Source: Priestia megaterium (GTDB taxonomy: Bacteria > Bacillota > Bacilli > Bacillales > Bacillaceae_H). Taken from it: a DNA stretch of 64,000 nt. The notes under the pieces were generated by a model, which saw only the letters and a program-made list of their open reading frames with translations, did not search any database and had not been told where the DNA came from. This document shows, in pieces, positions 16,859-25,336 of the stretch. How positions within the stretch are numbered: position 1 is the first letter of the stretch; each line of letters begins with the position of its first letter. A program made the translations under genes and the position numbers. The DNA is taken from assembly GCF_009497655.1 (NCBI RefSeq), contig NZ_CP023317.1, positions 3,501,501-3,565,500 of the forward strand, written 5' to 3'.

Positions 16859-17971
16859 ATGGAACTGAAAAGAATAATAGGCATCACCTGTTTATCAAGC
16901 GTTATCTTATTTTCGGGACCTTTATCATTGGTCAATGCATCTATAAATGATTCTAAAATGACTGTAAAACATTCAGTGAAAGAAGAGTTGCCCAATATAA
17001 AGATTTTGGCCACTGGAGGTACGATTGCAGGTTCTTCTGAAAGCAGCACAGACACAACTGGATATGAATCAGGAGCCCTTGATATTAAAACCATCATTAA
17101 AGCTGTTCCTGAGTTAAAAAAACTAGCGAATGTAAGCGGAGAACAAGTTGTAAATATCGGAAGTCAAAATATAGATAACAGCATTTTGTTAAAGTTAGCC
17201 AAACGAATTAATACGCTATTAGCGTCTAAGGATGTTGACGGGATTGTCGTGACACACGGATCTGATACGATGGAGGAAACGGCTTATTTTCTAAACTTAG
17301 TAGTAAAGAGTGACAAGCCTGTGGTTGTGGTTGGTTCAATGAGACCCGCTACCGCTATAAGTGCAGATGGACCGCTAAACTTGTATAACGCAGTAAAAAT
17401 TGCTTCTACAAAAGAAGCACGAAATAACGGCGTTTTAGTAGCGCTTAACGATCGAATTGGCGCAGCTCGTTATATAACGAAAACACATACAACGGCAGTG
17501 GATACGTTTAAATCCCCTGAACAGGGATATGTAGGAGAAATAGCTGGAGATCAGGTATTATTTTATAATAAAGCAACTCGTAAGCATACAACGCAATCAC
17601 TATTCGATGTATCAAAATTAGATAAGCTTCCTCGAGTAGACATCATATATGGGTATCAAAACGACTCTAGGAACTTTTATGACGCAGCCGTAAAAGCCGG
17701 AGCAAAAGGAATAGTCGTCGCAGGAGCAGGAAATGGGCTGCTATCCGATGCTGCTCTAGCAGGTGCTAGAGATGCGGTAAAAAAAGGCGTAGTTATTGTG
17801 AGATCCAGCCGCGTAGGAAGCGGGGTTGTGACACATGAAGAATCAGATGATAAAGATACGTTTGTTACATCGGATTCATTAAATCCACAAAAAGCCCGTA
17901 TTCTTTTAATGCTTGCTTTAACGAAAACAAAGGATCCTAAAAAGATTCAAGAATATTTTAATGAGTATTAA
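16859..17971 (+). CDS. ansZ: Secreted type II L-asparaginase
   Basis: Hydrolyses asparagine to aspartate and ammonia outside the membrane. Start ATG 16859 follows AAAGGAG; earlier in-frame codons lack a ribosome site. 370 residues: a signal peptide (basic start, hydrophobic core, likely cleavage after LVNA near residue 27), then TGGTIAG with the nucleophilic Thr55, and VTHGSDTMEETAYFL, whose HGSDT carries the second catalytic pair with Ser in place of the usual Thr. VGSMRPATAISADGP and the C-terminal SSRVGSG segment also match. No lipobox Cys is visible, so it may be released rather than anchored. The gene symbol follows B. subtilis AnsZ. Confidence 0.9.
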   Translation: MELKRIIGITCLSSVILFSGPLSLVNASINDSKMTVKHSVKEELPNIKILATGGTIAGSSESSTDTTGYESGALDIKTIIKAVPELKKLANVSGEQVVNIGSQNIDNSILLKLAKRINTLLASKDVDGIVVTHGSDTMEETAYFLNLVVKSDKPVVVVGSMRPATAISADGPLNLYNAVKIASTKEARNNGVLVALNDRIGAARYITKTHTTAVDTFKSPEQGYVGEIAGDQVLFYNKATRKHTTQSLFDVSKLDKLPRVDIIYGYQNDSRNFYDAAVKAGAKGIVVAGAGNGLLSDAALAGARDAVKKGVVIVRSSRVGSGVVTHEESDDKDTFVTSDSLNPQKARILLMLALTKTKDPKKIQEYFNEY

Positions 17972-18030
17972 TCAAAAATATCTTTTCTCCTCTATTTTGG
18001 TATTTTAAGAACAATCGGTAACAAAAGTAT

Positions 18031-18079
18031 AAACAGGCCGAGACACCACCACTAGCATACTTTTGTCTCAGCCTGTTTT
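18031..18079. terminator. Bidirectional terminator
   Basis: AAACAGGCCGAGACA pairs with TGTCTCAGCCTGTTTT; sits between convergent genes. Confidence 0.75.
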
Positions 18080-18105
18080 CATAAGAAGAAACATCAGCAG
18101 GTCCC

Positions 18106-18492
18106 TTATTCATTTCCCCAGTTCTTGCTTTCTATAATTAAATGATTGGATGTGGCGTCTAGCACACGCCATACCAAGGTCTTACCTTCTATATCTTTTA
18201 GTTCAATAGTTCCCTCGAGCTTATTGGTATTCACATGGACACGCTTCTCGTCTATTCTTTGCGCACTTTTTAATCTCGTTCCAAATGTTGCAGGACTTTC
18301 TTCCGTTAGCTTTACAATTACATCTATCATACGTTTGTCAGAAATATAGTTTTCGCTGTTTTCATAGTTTTGATCAGCAGGTTTAATAGCGTGTTCTAAC
18401 CCAGTTTCATATTGACGCCAATCAACAATTAAAAAAAGCGCAAATACTAAAGACACTGTTAGTAATAAGCCATACACAACATTTCGTTTCAT
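18106..18492 (-). CDS. Membrane-anchored protein of unknown function (128 aa)
   Basis: One N-terminal helix (MKRNVVYGLLLTVSLVFALF) then a soluble extracytoplasmic domain with beta-strand-rich segments (IDVIVKLTEESPATFGTRLK, ELKDIEGKTLVWRVLDATSN). AGGAGC precedes the start. No family recognised; no lipobox. Monocistronic, ending at a shared terminator. Confidence 0.65.
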   Translation of the reverse strand: MKRNVVYGLLLTVSLVFALFLIVDWRQYETGLEHAIKPADQNYENSENYISDKRMIDVIVKLTEESPATFGTRLKSAQRIDEKRVHVNTNKLEGTIELKDIEGKTLVWRVLDATSNHLIIESKNWGNE

Positions 18493-18877
18493 TTACTTTT
18501 GCTCCTTTCAATAGCGATTTATAGGTAAAACAAAGAAACCACCTGTTGTAAGAATAGGTTGTATCAGAAAATAGTATCGTACAACTCTGAAAAATATTCC
18601 GGTTTCCGAGTAAAAGAAGGTATATTTTTAAAGATTTCTACCTACAGAGACTATAAATATCTAGACAATCAGCTTAATATAGGTCAAGCACTAACAATCC
18701 ATTAATTAAGAAAAACAAGAGATAAATCATGGTAGAAAACGGACGAATTTATCCTTCTCTATCACAAACTTCTCATCGGATTGTAAGAGCCCGTAAACAT
18801 ATGTTTACGGGCTCTTGTTTCTCGTTCATAAGATATAAATATAATTAGTCAAGTATACATATTTTATTTAACCTACG
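18493..18877. other. Intergenic region
   Basis: No ORF. Contains the strong terminator of the downstream transport operon (18783-18819). Confidence 0.5.
18783..18819 (-). terminator. Terminator of the GltS-type transporter operon
   Basis: Perfect 16-bp inverted repeat AAGAGCCCGTAAACAT / ATGTTTACGGGCTCTT with flanking T/A runs. Confidence 0.85.
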
Positions 18878-20296
18878 TTATTTTTCAATATGTTCTCCCG
18901 ATATCCGAATAAAGCCTTCATTTCTATCTAATGGAACAGGAGGACGCTCGCCTAAAGGAACCTTCCAGTGCCACCATTTGAAGATTCGAGCGATGACGAA
19001 ACATAGAATTGATATGCCTGCAAAAATTCCAACAAACGTCCAGTGCTGTCCGCTTAGCAGCATAACAGGCCCCGCTGACCATGCAAATAATTCTAATGGC
19101 GTATTAAGCGGTCCAACTACCGCTGTGTCTGTAAGTGTTTTTGATTTATTGTTAGGATCAATAATTCTTAGTAATGTAAGTCCGATAGCGAATACACCTG
19201 TTGAGTAGCCATACACGAATATAGAACGTTCAAACCAGCTTTCATAGTTCATAGCAGGTCCAATTACGACTAACATCACCACCACTACTACTATGCCTGA
19301 AAGCATTAATAAACCAAGCGGAAGTGCATATTCAACCACAATCGGTAATTTAATTGACGCTACACCGAAAAATACAAGAAAATCGGTTGCTGCACTTCCT
19401 AAACGATCGACTATCTTACTATCAACGTATTTGTAAACGCCTTTTTCTCCTTTGCCTAGAAATATGTACATAAGCAGTGCTATCAAAAATGCTATTGTAA
19501 ACGTTGGGAATTCTAGTCCCCAAGCAGTAGCAATATAGTTATTTAATAGATAGCCCAAACCTGACGGCACAACTAATAATGCTAAATGAAAAGCTAATGG
19601 ATCCATGGCAATTGGTGAAATCGTGTCATTCCCCATTGCCGTTCTATTTTTAGGCTGAACTAATCCTGTTTTTAGATCCTCCGAAATTTCCGAAAAATCT
19701 TTCACATAGTGAGTATAACCTTTTCGCGTTGCCCATTTTATAAAGATAAGTCCACCAAAAATACCTGCTAAAATACCGCCGGTAGCAGCTGTCATTCCTA
19801 AGTCAGTTGCATTTTCCCATCCTAAATTTTCAAAGGTTGTACCTACCGCTGCCGCCGTTCCATGACCTCCATAAAATCCGGCTGCTAAAAGCAAACCAAA
19901 TCCGTTATTAATCTCCGGGGCAAACTTTGAAATCACTAAAATAGAAAAAACAATTGGAATAGACATTTGAAGACCTATACAAAGAATTTTATAAGTGGCA
20001 TATGCGCCCATTCGATTAATATCCTTTTTCATATTGCCTGGTGAAAAAGAAAACCCGTTTATCCCAACTGCCGCAAACACAAAGATGGTGATGATTCCTG
20101 CATAGGAGCTAATATCTTCAGAAAAAGGTAGAACATTTAGAAAGCTAGGTCCTAGTGCTAAACCTAAAAAACCTGCCAATAAGCTTGCTGGAATGAAGCT
20201 TCTTTGAATAAATTTAAATTTTGCGCGAAGCAGCATGCCTATTAGAATCAGGACGCTGGCACAAGCAAAATCTACTAGTATCGTATATACAGTCAT
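18878..20296 (-). CDS. GltS/ESS-type sodium:amino-acid (glutamate-like) symporter
   Basis: 472-residue transporter with 10-12 membrane helices in two inverted halves. The first half contains GLLLAAGFYGGHGTAAAVGT and the second a matching small-residue helix (STGVFAIGLTLLRI with DTAVVGPLNTP), the re-entrant motifs of the glutamate:Na+ symporter family. A hydrophilic linker is near residues 190-225. It is the second gene of a two-gene operon, 21 bp after the dehydrogenase-like gene, so it probably imports the substrate of that enzyme. The substrate need not be glutamate. Confidence 0.85.
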   Translation of the reverse strand: MTVYTILVDFACASVLILIGMLLRAKFKFIQRSFIPASLLAGFLGLALGPSFLNVLPFSEDISSYAGIITIFVFAAVGINGFSFSPGNMKKDINRMGAYATYKILCIGLQMSIPIVFSILVISKFAPEINNGFGLLLAAGFYGGHGTAAAVGTTFENLGWENATDLGMTAATGGILAGIFGGLIFIKWATRKGYTHYVKDFSEISEDLKTGLVQPKNRTAMGNDTISPIAMDPLAFHLALLVVPSGLGYLLNNYIATAWGLEFPTFTIAFLIALLMYIFLGKGEKGVYKYVDSKIVDRLGSAATDFLVFFGVASIKLPIVVEYALPLGLLMLSGIVVVVVMLVVIGPAMNYESWFERSIFVYGYSTGVFAIGLTLLRIIDPNNKSKTLTDTAVVGPLNTPLELFAWSAGPVMLLSGQHWTFVGIFAGISILCFVIARIFKWWHWKVPLGERPPVPLDRNEGFIRISGEHIEK

Positions 20297-20317
20297 TCAT
20301 ATCCTCCTTTCGTAACG

Positions 20318-21484
20318 TTACATGCTTAAAAAATTAGTTGATCTTGTTGATGTAGCCGGTGGTGCTGGGTCTAGTTTTTCTTCTTTTATATGTAATACGT
20401 CTTCTGGTTTGATCCAAGGTCTATTTTGGATAGCACTTGTTTCTTCATGTGTAAGGTATCCTTTATAAGCGGTTAAGCTTCGTCTTAAAAATCCGTCTTT
20501 AATACAGGCTGATTTCACACCTGAATTTAGGATAGATTGGATATGTGGCAATACAGATGCCGCATAAGCTACAGAAGTAGAATTAGCAATAGCTCCAGGA
20601 ATATTGCTGACACAATAATGAACGACACCATTTTCGATATATGTAGGATTTTCATGAGTTGTTTCACGGAAGGACTCAATCGCACCGTCAGTATCATTGC
20701 TAATATCTACAATAACTGATCCTTTTTCCATTAAATTGAGCATATCACGATCTATTAAATAATCTTCGCGTTCCTTTGGCCATTTAACACAGTTAATCAC
20801 CATATCAATTTCAGGAAGCAATTTTTTAATATTTTGCTTAGTTGATAGCTGCGTATTTACTTTTTCATTATACGTTTTGCCAATATCTCTTAATGTTCCG
20901 TAATTGATATCCATTACAGTACACCACGCGCCTAAAGAATGTAGCACCTGCAGCGCCGACCTTCCTACTAGTCCTCCTCCAAGGATAAGTACCTTCATAC
21001 CAGGGGCTCCGGCTAAGCCACTAACAAATTTCCCTTTCCCGCCGTTAATCGTCAGCATAGCCTGCAGACCCATTAATGCACCTTGTTTTCCCGCTGCTTC
21101 ACAGTTAACTGAACCAAATCTATGAGAATCCTCTGCTGTGAACGCAATACATTTGCTATCAAGTATAGCTTGTACCTGCTCTTTGTGTGCAGCTGGATGT
21201 ATACACGTATAGATAATTTGATTTTCCTTAAGCAGCTTATACTCATTTTCTTCAATTTCTTTAACTTTTGCGATAAAGTCACATCTTTCATACATCTCTT
21301 CTGTTGTTTCTACTATTTCCGCCCCTTCTTTTTCATACTGTTCATTCGTAAATCCCGCTAGTACGCCCGCATCTTTTTGAACAAGAACCGTATGACCATC
21401 ATCTTTAATAGCAGCAGCCTCCACAGGCGTCATAATTACTCGATACTCTCCCACTTTATTATCTTTCAATACACCAAATATCAT
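20318..21484 (-). CDS. Alanine dehydrogenase/PNT-family oxidoreductase
   Basis: 388 residues from ATG 21484, chosen because AGGGGGAACAAC precedes it; an earlier ATG at 21529 has no such site. NAD(P)-dependent fold: GVLKDNKVGEYRVIMTPVEA with the substrate-binding Arg (Arg15 of alanine dehydrogenase), AKVKE with the catalytic Lys, YTCIHPAA with the catalytic His, and VLILGGGLVGRSALQVLHSL as the Rossmann motif. VHYCVSNIPGAIANSTSVAY matches the VHYAVANMPGAVPRTST block. The middle (FTAEDSHRFGSVNCEAAG) differs strongly from true Ald, so the substrate may be another amino acid or an N-carboxyalkyl amino acid. Co-transcribed with a GltS-type symporter. Confidence 0.82.
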   Translation of the reverse strand: MIFGVLKDNKVGEYRVIMTPVEAAAIKDDGHTVLVQKDAGVLAGFTNEQYEKEGAEIVETTEEMYERCDFIAKVKEIEENEYKLLKENQIIYTCIHPAAHKEQVQAILDSKCIAFTAEDSHRFGSVNCEAAGKQGALMGLQAMLTINGGKGKFVSGLAGAPGMKVLILGGGLVGRSALQVLHSLGAWCTVMDINYGTLRDIGKTYNEKVNTQLSTKQNIKKLLPEIDMVINCVKWPKEREDYLIDRDMLNLMEKGSVIVDISNDTDGAIESFRETTHENPTYIENGVVHYCVSNIPGAIANSTSVAYAASVLPHIQSILNSGVKSACIKDGFLRRSLTAYKGYLTHEETSAIQNRPWIKPEDVLHIKEEKLDPAPPATSTRSTNFLSM

Positions 21485-21819
21485 GTTGTTCCCCCTAAAG
21501 TCGTTTTTTTGAATGCTTCTCCCTCTCATTCCTGCGTGATATCAAAGTTAATTAAACTATTAATAATATTCAGATTAAAATGAATACAGCTTGTTTTTCT
21601 AGCACGCAAGTTTTGGAATAATTGTTCTATCAGAACCTTATTCTGCATTCACTTACCAAATTATAAATTAAAATGAATAAAAATTCAAAATAATATAATA
21701 TTACTATCTATTTTTTGTGTAGTAACAAGCTTTTAGCTTATTAATCTTGCATAGAAAAAAGGTTCCACTCATTAACGTTCAATGAGTAAAACCTTTTTAA
21801 TTTAGTTATAGCTAATAGG
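21485..21819. other. Upstream region of the dehydrogenase operon
   Basis: Very AT-rich. A direct repeat ATTAAAATGAATA occurs near 21574 and 21668, a possible regulator site. A terminator for the DUF4097 operon is at 21755-21799. Confidence 0.4.
21755..21799 (-). terminator. Terminator of the padR-DUF1700-DUF4097 operon
   Basis: AAAAAGGTT..ACTCATT pairs with AATGAGT..AACCTTTTT, 20 bp past the DUF4097 stop. Confidence 0.75.
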
Positions 21820-22683
21820 TTACTTTATTACTGAAATATTGCCATTGTGAGTACCTAGTTTAATGATATTCTTTCCATTTCCAATAACAGCGTCCCTATC
21901 ATATTTATTCAGAATATCGACTTTTCCATTGTCGACAGAAACGTTAAATTGAACGTTACTTGGTTGTTTTTCCGTTGTAATTTTAATCTTTCCATTGTTC
22001 GTTTTAAAGTCAATATCTCGATCAAGTTCTTCTGTTTCGAGAGCGATACTTCCGTTATGCGTTTCGCCTTTTAAACTACCTTGCACGTTACTCAGCGTTA
22101 TTTTTCCGTTATTTCCTTTTGCTTGAACTGTTTTGGCTGCAGCATTTTTTATGCTCGTAAGTCCATTGTGTACGCTGGTGGTCAGGTTTTGTGAATCAAT
22201 GTCCTCTAATTCTACACGTCCATTGTTTGCACGAACAGAAACATCTGCTGCACGTAATTTTTTAACAGACACATATCCGTTGTTACTGGAAATCCCCAAT
22301 GAATTATACTGTTTTTCAGGCAGATAAACGTTGATGGATAGCGGGTTTAATACACTAACAATATCAAAATTGACCCAGCTGCGCTGCTGTTCATTATAGG
22401 AGATAAAAAGGGTTGAATTTTTAACGTCAGTAGTGAAGTCTCTTTTTATATTAGGAGATGTTTCGCCTTTTAATGTTACTTTGATATTATCGCCTTTGAT
22501 AGGATACACGTGAACACGAGTATTATCCGTATCGATGTTTACCTTGGATACTTGATTGCTGTTAATAACTTTTTCTTTTGAAATAGGTTCAGGATCAATA
22601 GCACGATAAGTAAGGAGACTTCCTATAACCCCAATAAGGATGAGAATGCCTGCAAGAACGGAGAGTTTCTTTTTATTCAACAC
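21820..22683 (-). CDS. DUF4097-family membrane-anchored beta-repeat protein
   Basis: 287 residues: one N-terminal helix (LSVLAGILILIGVIGSLLTY), then a repetitive extracytoplasmic beta-helix typical of DUF4097. Repeats centre on xNNGxV/I phrases: ISSNNGYVSVKKL, RANNGRVELEDI, VHNGLTSIKNA, GNNGKITLSNV, THNGSIALETE, TNNGKIKI, VDNGKVDI, THNGNISVI. Its start overlaps the end of the DUF1700 gene. Such proteins are usual third members of PadR/DUF1700/DUF4097 envelope-stress operons (compare LiaX in enterococci). Confidence 0.9.
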   Translation of the reverse strand: MLNKKKLSVLAGILILIGVIGSLLTYRAIDPEPISKEKVINSNQVSKVNIDTDNTRVHVYPIKGDNIKVTLKGETSPNIKRDFTTDVKNSTLFISYNEQQRSWVNFDIVSVLNPLSINVYLPEKQYNSLGISSNNGYVSVKKLRAADVSVRANNGRVELEDIDSQNLTTSVHNGLTSIKNAAAKTVQAKGNNGKITLSNVQGSLKGETHNGSIALETEELDRDIDFKTNNGKIKITTEKQPSNVQFNVSVDNGKVDILNKYDRDAVIGNGKNIIKLGTHNGNISVIK

Positions 22684-23236
22684 GTTTTAAACCGCCTTTC
22701 ACCAATGATACATTGTATTTCAGATAACGTACAAAGCCTTTTATAGCTAGCTTCGTTACAACGAACATACCTAGCATAATAAAATATCCAATTCCGCAAA
22801 ATGCTAACGACATAAATAAATTAAAGAGAAAAAAGCCGCTCAAATGTACAATAGCTTCACCGAGAACTAGAATAGGAGATAGCAAGAAACATAGACCTAT
22901 GGCCCAAGCTGATAAAATAAAGCCAGCTAATGCAACGGCCGGACCAAGAACAATTACTACATTAAAAAAAGCTAAACCAATTACGGCCCAAGTGGCTCTC
23001 AAAATATTTTGAGTTGTTGCCTTAGCTGTTGCTTGCTCAACGTGATAATCTGCCAGCAATTCTTTGGCTATTTGATTCGGGGAGCCTAGCGACGCTACAA
23101 TTTCTTCTTCTGTTTTTCCTTCTTCTAAGCCAATGGAAAAATGTTCTTCATAATCTTGTAAAATATCTGCTCGTTCTTTTGAGGATAATGGTTTTAAGGA
23201 TTCATTTAATTGCTGTAAAAATTTACTCTTCGACAT
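22673..23236 (-). CDS. DUF1700-family membrane protein
   Basis: 187 residues. The N-terminal 70 residues are the HAAS/DUF1700 signature ([53 protein letters not shown]), followed by about four helices. It overlaps the padR gene by 14 bp and the DUF4097 gene by 11 bp, a tight operon. It is expected to work with PadR and DUF4097 in sensing or adjusting to envelope conditions. Confidence 0.9.
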   Translation of the reverse strand: MSKSKFLQQLNESLKPLSSKERADILQDYEEHFSIGLEEGKTEEEIVASLGSPNQIAKELLADYHVEQATAKATTQNILRATWAVIGLAFFNVVIVLGPAVALAGFILSAWAIGLCFLLSPILVLGEAIVHLSGFFLFNLFMSLAFCGIGYFIMLGMFVVTKLAIKGFVRYLKYNVSLVKGGLKRVE

Positions 23237-23552
23237 TGTTCACACCTTCTTTGATTAATTGATTAACACCTCTTGAAAACTCATTCCATTCATCGATAAG
23301 TTCGTATAAATACTCCCTGCCTTTATCGGTAAGCTGATAATATTTCCTTGAAGGACCTTCTGTAGATTCCTTTAAATACGTTGTAAAATATTCTTCTTTT
23401 GTTAATCGGCGCAGAAGAGGATATACCGACCCTTCTGATATTTCAATTTGATCGGAGATTTTTTGAACTAATTCATATCCATAGCGGTCTTTCTTATCCA
23501 GTAATACAAGGACACAAAGCTCTAAAACTCCTTTTTTAAATTGCACGTTCAC
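23223..23552 (-). CDS. PadR-family transcriptional regulator
   Basis: 109 residues, winged helix of the PadR type: [48 protein letters not shown] (recognition helix), [17 protein letters not shown] (wing). First gene of its operon, so it is probably autoregulated through the repeated site at 23586-23667. Confidence 0.92.
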   Translation of the reverse strand: MNVQFKKGVLELCVLVLLDKKDRYGYELVQKISDQIEISEGSVYPLLRRLTKEEYFTTYLKESTEGPSRKYYQLTDKGREYLYELIDEWNEFSRGVNQLIKEGVNNVEE

Positions 23553-23585
23553 TGTTCTTCACCCTTTTCTTTTCACAGTCCACTA

Positions 23586-23667
23586 CTGTTTATTGTATAG
23601 TACTGATTTATAATAACTTCCTAATAATTACAATATATCACCAGCTATTGTTTATTGCAAGGTACTG
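23586..23667 (-). promoter_or_regulatory. Two copies of a putative PadR operator
   Basis: CTGTTTATTGTATAGTACTG (23586-23605) and TTGTTTATTGCAAGGTACTG (23648-23667) are direct repeats 62 bp apart upstream of padR. The proximal copy covers a likely -10 on the minus strand. Confidence 0.55.
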
Positions 23668-23879
23668 TTTAATATTTTTTTAAATTTTAACCATTTTATA
23701 GCGAGTATGATCAAACTAGAATAACTTATTGGAAAAAGATACATGGCGTGCTAAATTCAGCTAGATAATAACTACGTAAGGTGTTTTTTAAAAAGAAGGT
23801 CCTAGATAGAATTATTTTTAATGCAGCAAAATAAAAAGCAGCCTATAACTATAGACTACTCAGCAGCGAACATTCTAGG
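23668..23879. other. Intergenic region
   Basis: No gene. An imperfect hairpin around 23833-23885 may terminate the 51-aa gene downstream on the minus strand. Confidence 0.3.
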
Positions 23880-24035
23880 CTATTTTTCTTTTGCTTGCTT
23901 GATAAATAAAAAGAAAATCGTAATTAAGATAAAATAATTTAGCGGGTTTTTAAAGATATTACCATCTAAAGCTAATTGTAATAAGATCCATAAAGCGAAG
24001 ATAACTAATATGGCTGGTATTGTAAGTTTGTTCAT
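23880..24035 (-). CDS. Small two-helix membrane protein (51 aa)
   Basis: Hand-found. ATG behind AAGGA with 10-nt spacing. Helices MNKLTIPAILVIFALWILLQ and NYFILITIFFLFIKQ are separated by a short polar turn, and the end is KEK. Typical Bacillus small membrane protein; family not recognised. Confidence 0.55.
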   Translation of the reverse strand: MNKLTIPAILVIFALWILLQLALDGNIFKNPLNYFILITIFFLFIKQAKEK

Positions 24036-24527
24036 ACATTGCTCATCCTTAGTCTCAGAGTAATACAGTAATCATGACTCTCAATATTTTTTATACTGTA
24101 AAAATTAAATCCACAAATGGCTTTGAAAGTATATTGATTGAATTCCTGTAAGAATATCACTTTTTAAGATAAAATTTAACAGTTTTCGCCACAATCGATA
24201 GAAATGGATCAATTTCATTTGATTTTTTTGTAATAAGTTCAAGAAAAAAGTAACCGTTATTTTACATTTTCTAATAATAAAAACAGTCAATTTTATGACT
24301 GTTTTAAGTAGAATGCTATCAAAAATTTCATTTCCTAGGTGGTGTATCATCTTTATAAAAAATGCAGTTCTTATAGATTCGTTTTTTATTCCCCCTACTG
24401 AAAAAACGTCCATAAATCAATGCTGGCTTTTCATATCAGTACTTTTGATAATCCACACTTAATTATGAAGCCAGTCACTTGCATCCTTAGCCTATATGAT
24501 TATTTCCGTGTTGATATATCATGGTAT
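24036..24527. other. Gene-poor stretch
   Basis: A minus-strand open frame of about 100 codons covers 24105-24413 but has no ribosome site, odd composition and contains a terminator, so I do not call it. A hairpin AAAACAGTCA / TGACTGTTTT lies at 24280-24305. Confidence 0.4.
24280..24305. terminator. Hairpin terminator
   Basis: AAAACAGTCAattttaTGACTGTTTT, perfect 10-bp stem with A/T flanks usable in either direction. Confidence 0.55.
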
Positions 24528-25205
24528 TCATTCTTTACTTTGAGTAGATCTTCTTTGCTCAACCTTCTTCTCCTGATAGCGTTGATAGAACCAAATAGCA
24601 ATAGCTAGCCAGCAGCCGCTAGCAAAATAGCCTCCAATAACGTCGCTAGGATAATGCACGCCTAAGTAAATACGACTAATACCTATTGCTAGAATCATTG
24701 TAGTGGTAATAACGATTAAAAGTGTACGTCCCCAGCGAGTAGAAATATGACGCCAGAGCAAAAATGAAAGGACGCCGTAAACAGCAAAAGCACTCATAGC
24801 ATGCCCACTTGGAAAGCTATAACCATTGATTTCGATTAATCGATGGAAATCAGGACGTGCACGATGAAAAAGTAGTTTTAGCAGCTCATTGAGGATTGGA
24901 GAACCTACAATAATCGCGATAAATAAAATAAGCTCCGTTCGATGTTTTAATACCTTATAGAGAAAAAACAAACTAAAGAGAGAAATCACTGCAACAGATG
25001 GCGTAGAGCCAATAAAAGTAAAGCATTTCATAATAGTCGTTAGCCCAGGAGTTTCGAACCCTTGAATTAGCGATATAATAGACCGATCAAATGCGACAAT
25101 TTTTGATCCATTAATTAAAAGAGCCATCCCACTAAAACAAATAAGGGACAACAGGCTTAATATAAAAGCAAGTGTAAATTGAAACTTCAACTTCATACTA
25201 GACAC
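24528..25205 (-). CDS. PAP2-family membrane phosphatase
   Basis: 225 residues, six membrane helices. The three phosphatase motifs are intact: KLLFHRARPD (KxxxxxxRP), YSFPSGHAM (PSGH) and SRIYLGVHYPSDVIGG (SRxxxxxHxxxD). Enzymes of this type dephosphorylate undecaprenyl pyrophosphate or phosphatidylglycerophosphate on the outer membrane face. It lies just downstream of, and on the same strand as, the ArlS-like kinase and may be part of its regulon. Confidence 0.92.
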   Translation of the reverse strand: MSSMKLKFQFTLAFILSLLSLICFSGMALLINGSKIVAFDRSIISLIQGFETPGLTTIMKCFTFIGSTPSVAVISLFSLFFLYKVLKHRTELILFIAIIVGSPILNELLKLLFHRARPDFHRLIEINGYSFPSGHAMSAFAVYGVLSFLLWRHISTRWGRTLLIVITTTMILAIGISRIYLGVHYPSDVIGGYFASGCWLAIAIWFYQRYQEKKVEQRRSTQSKE

Positions 25206-25336
25206 CTCTACTTTCTGTGCTTTATCAAGCTACTTTTGATGAAATGTGATAAGGTCATTTTACTTTTAGATTTTGATGCTTCTTTGCTTTTGAAGTTAGG
25301 AGTATTAAAAATAAAGAGCTTGTTTTATATGCACAT

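Noticed and set aside
24105-24413. 102-codon minus-strand frame
   Set aside because: No ribosome site, contains a terminator hairpin and has composition typical of translated AT-rich non-coding DNA.
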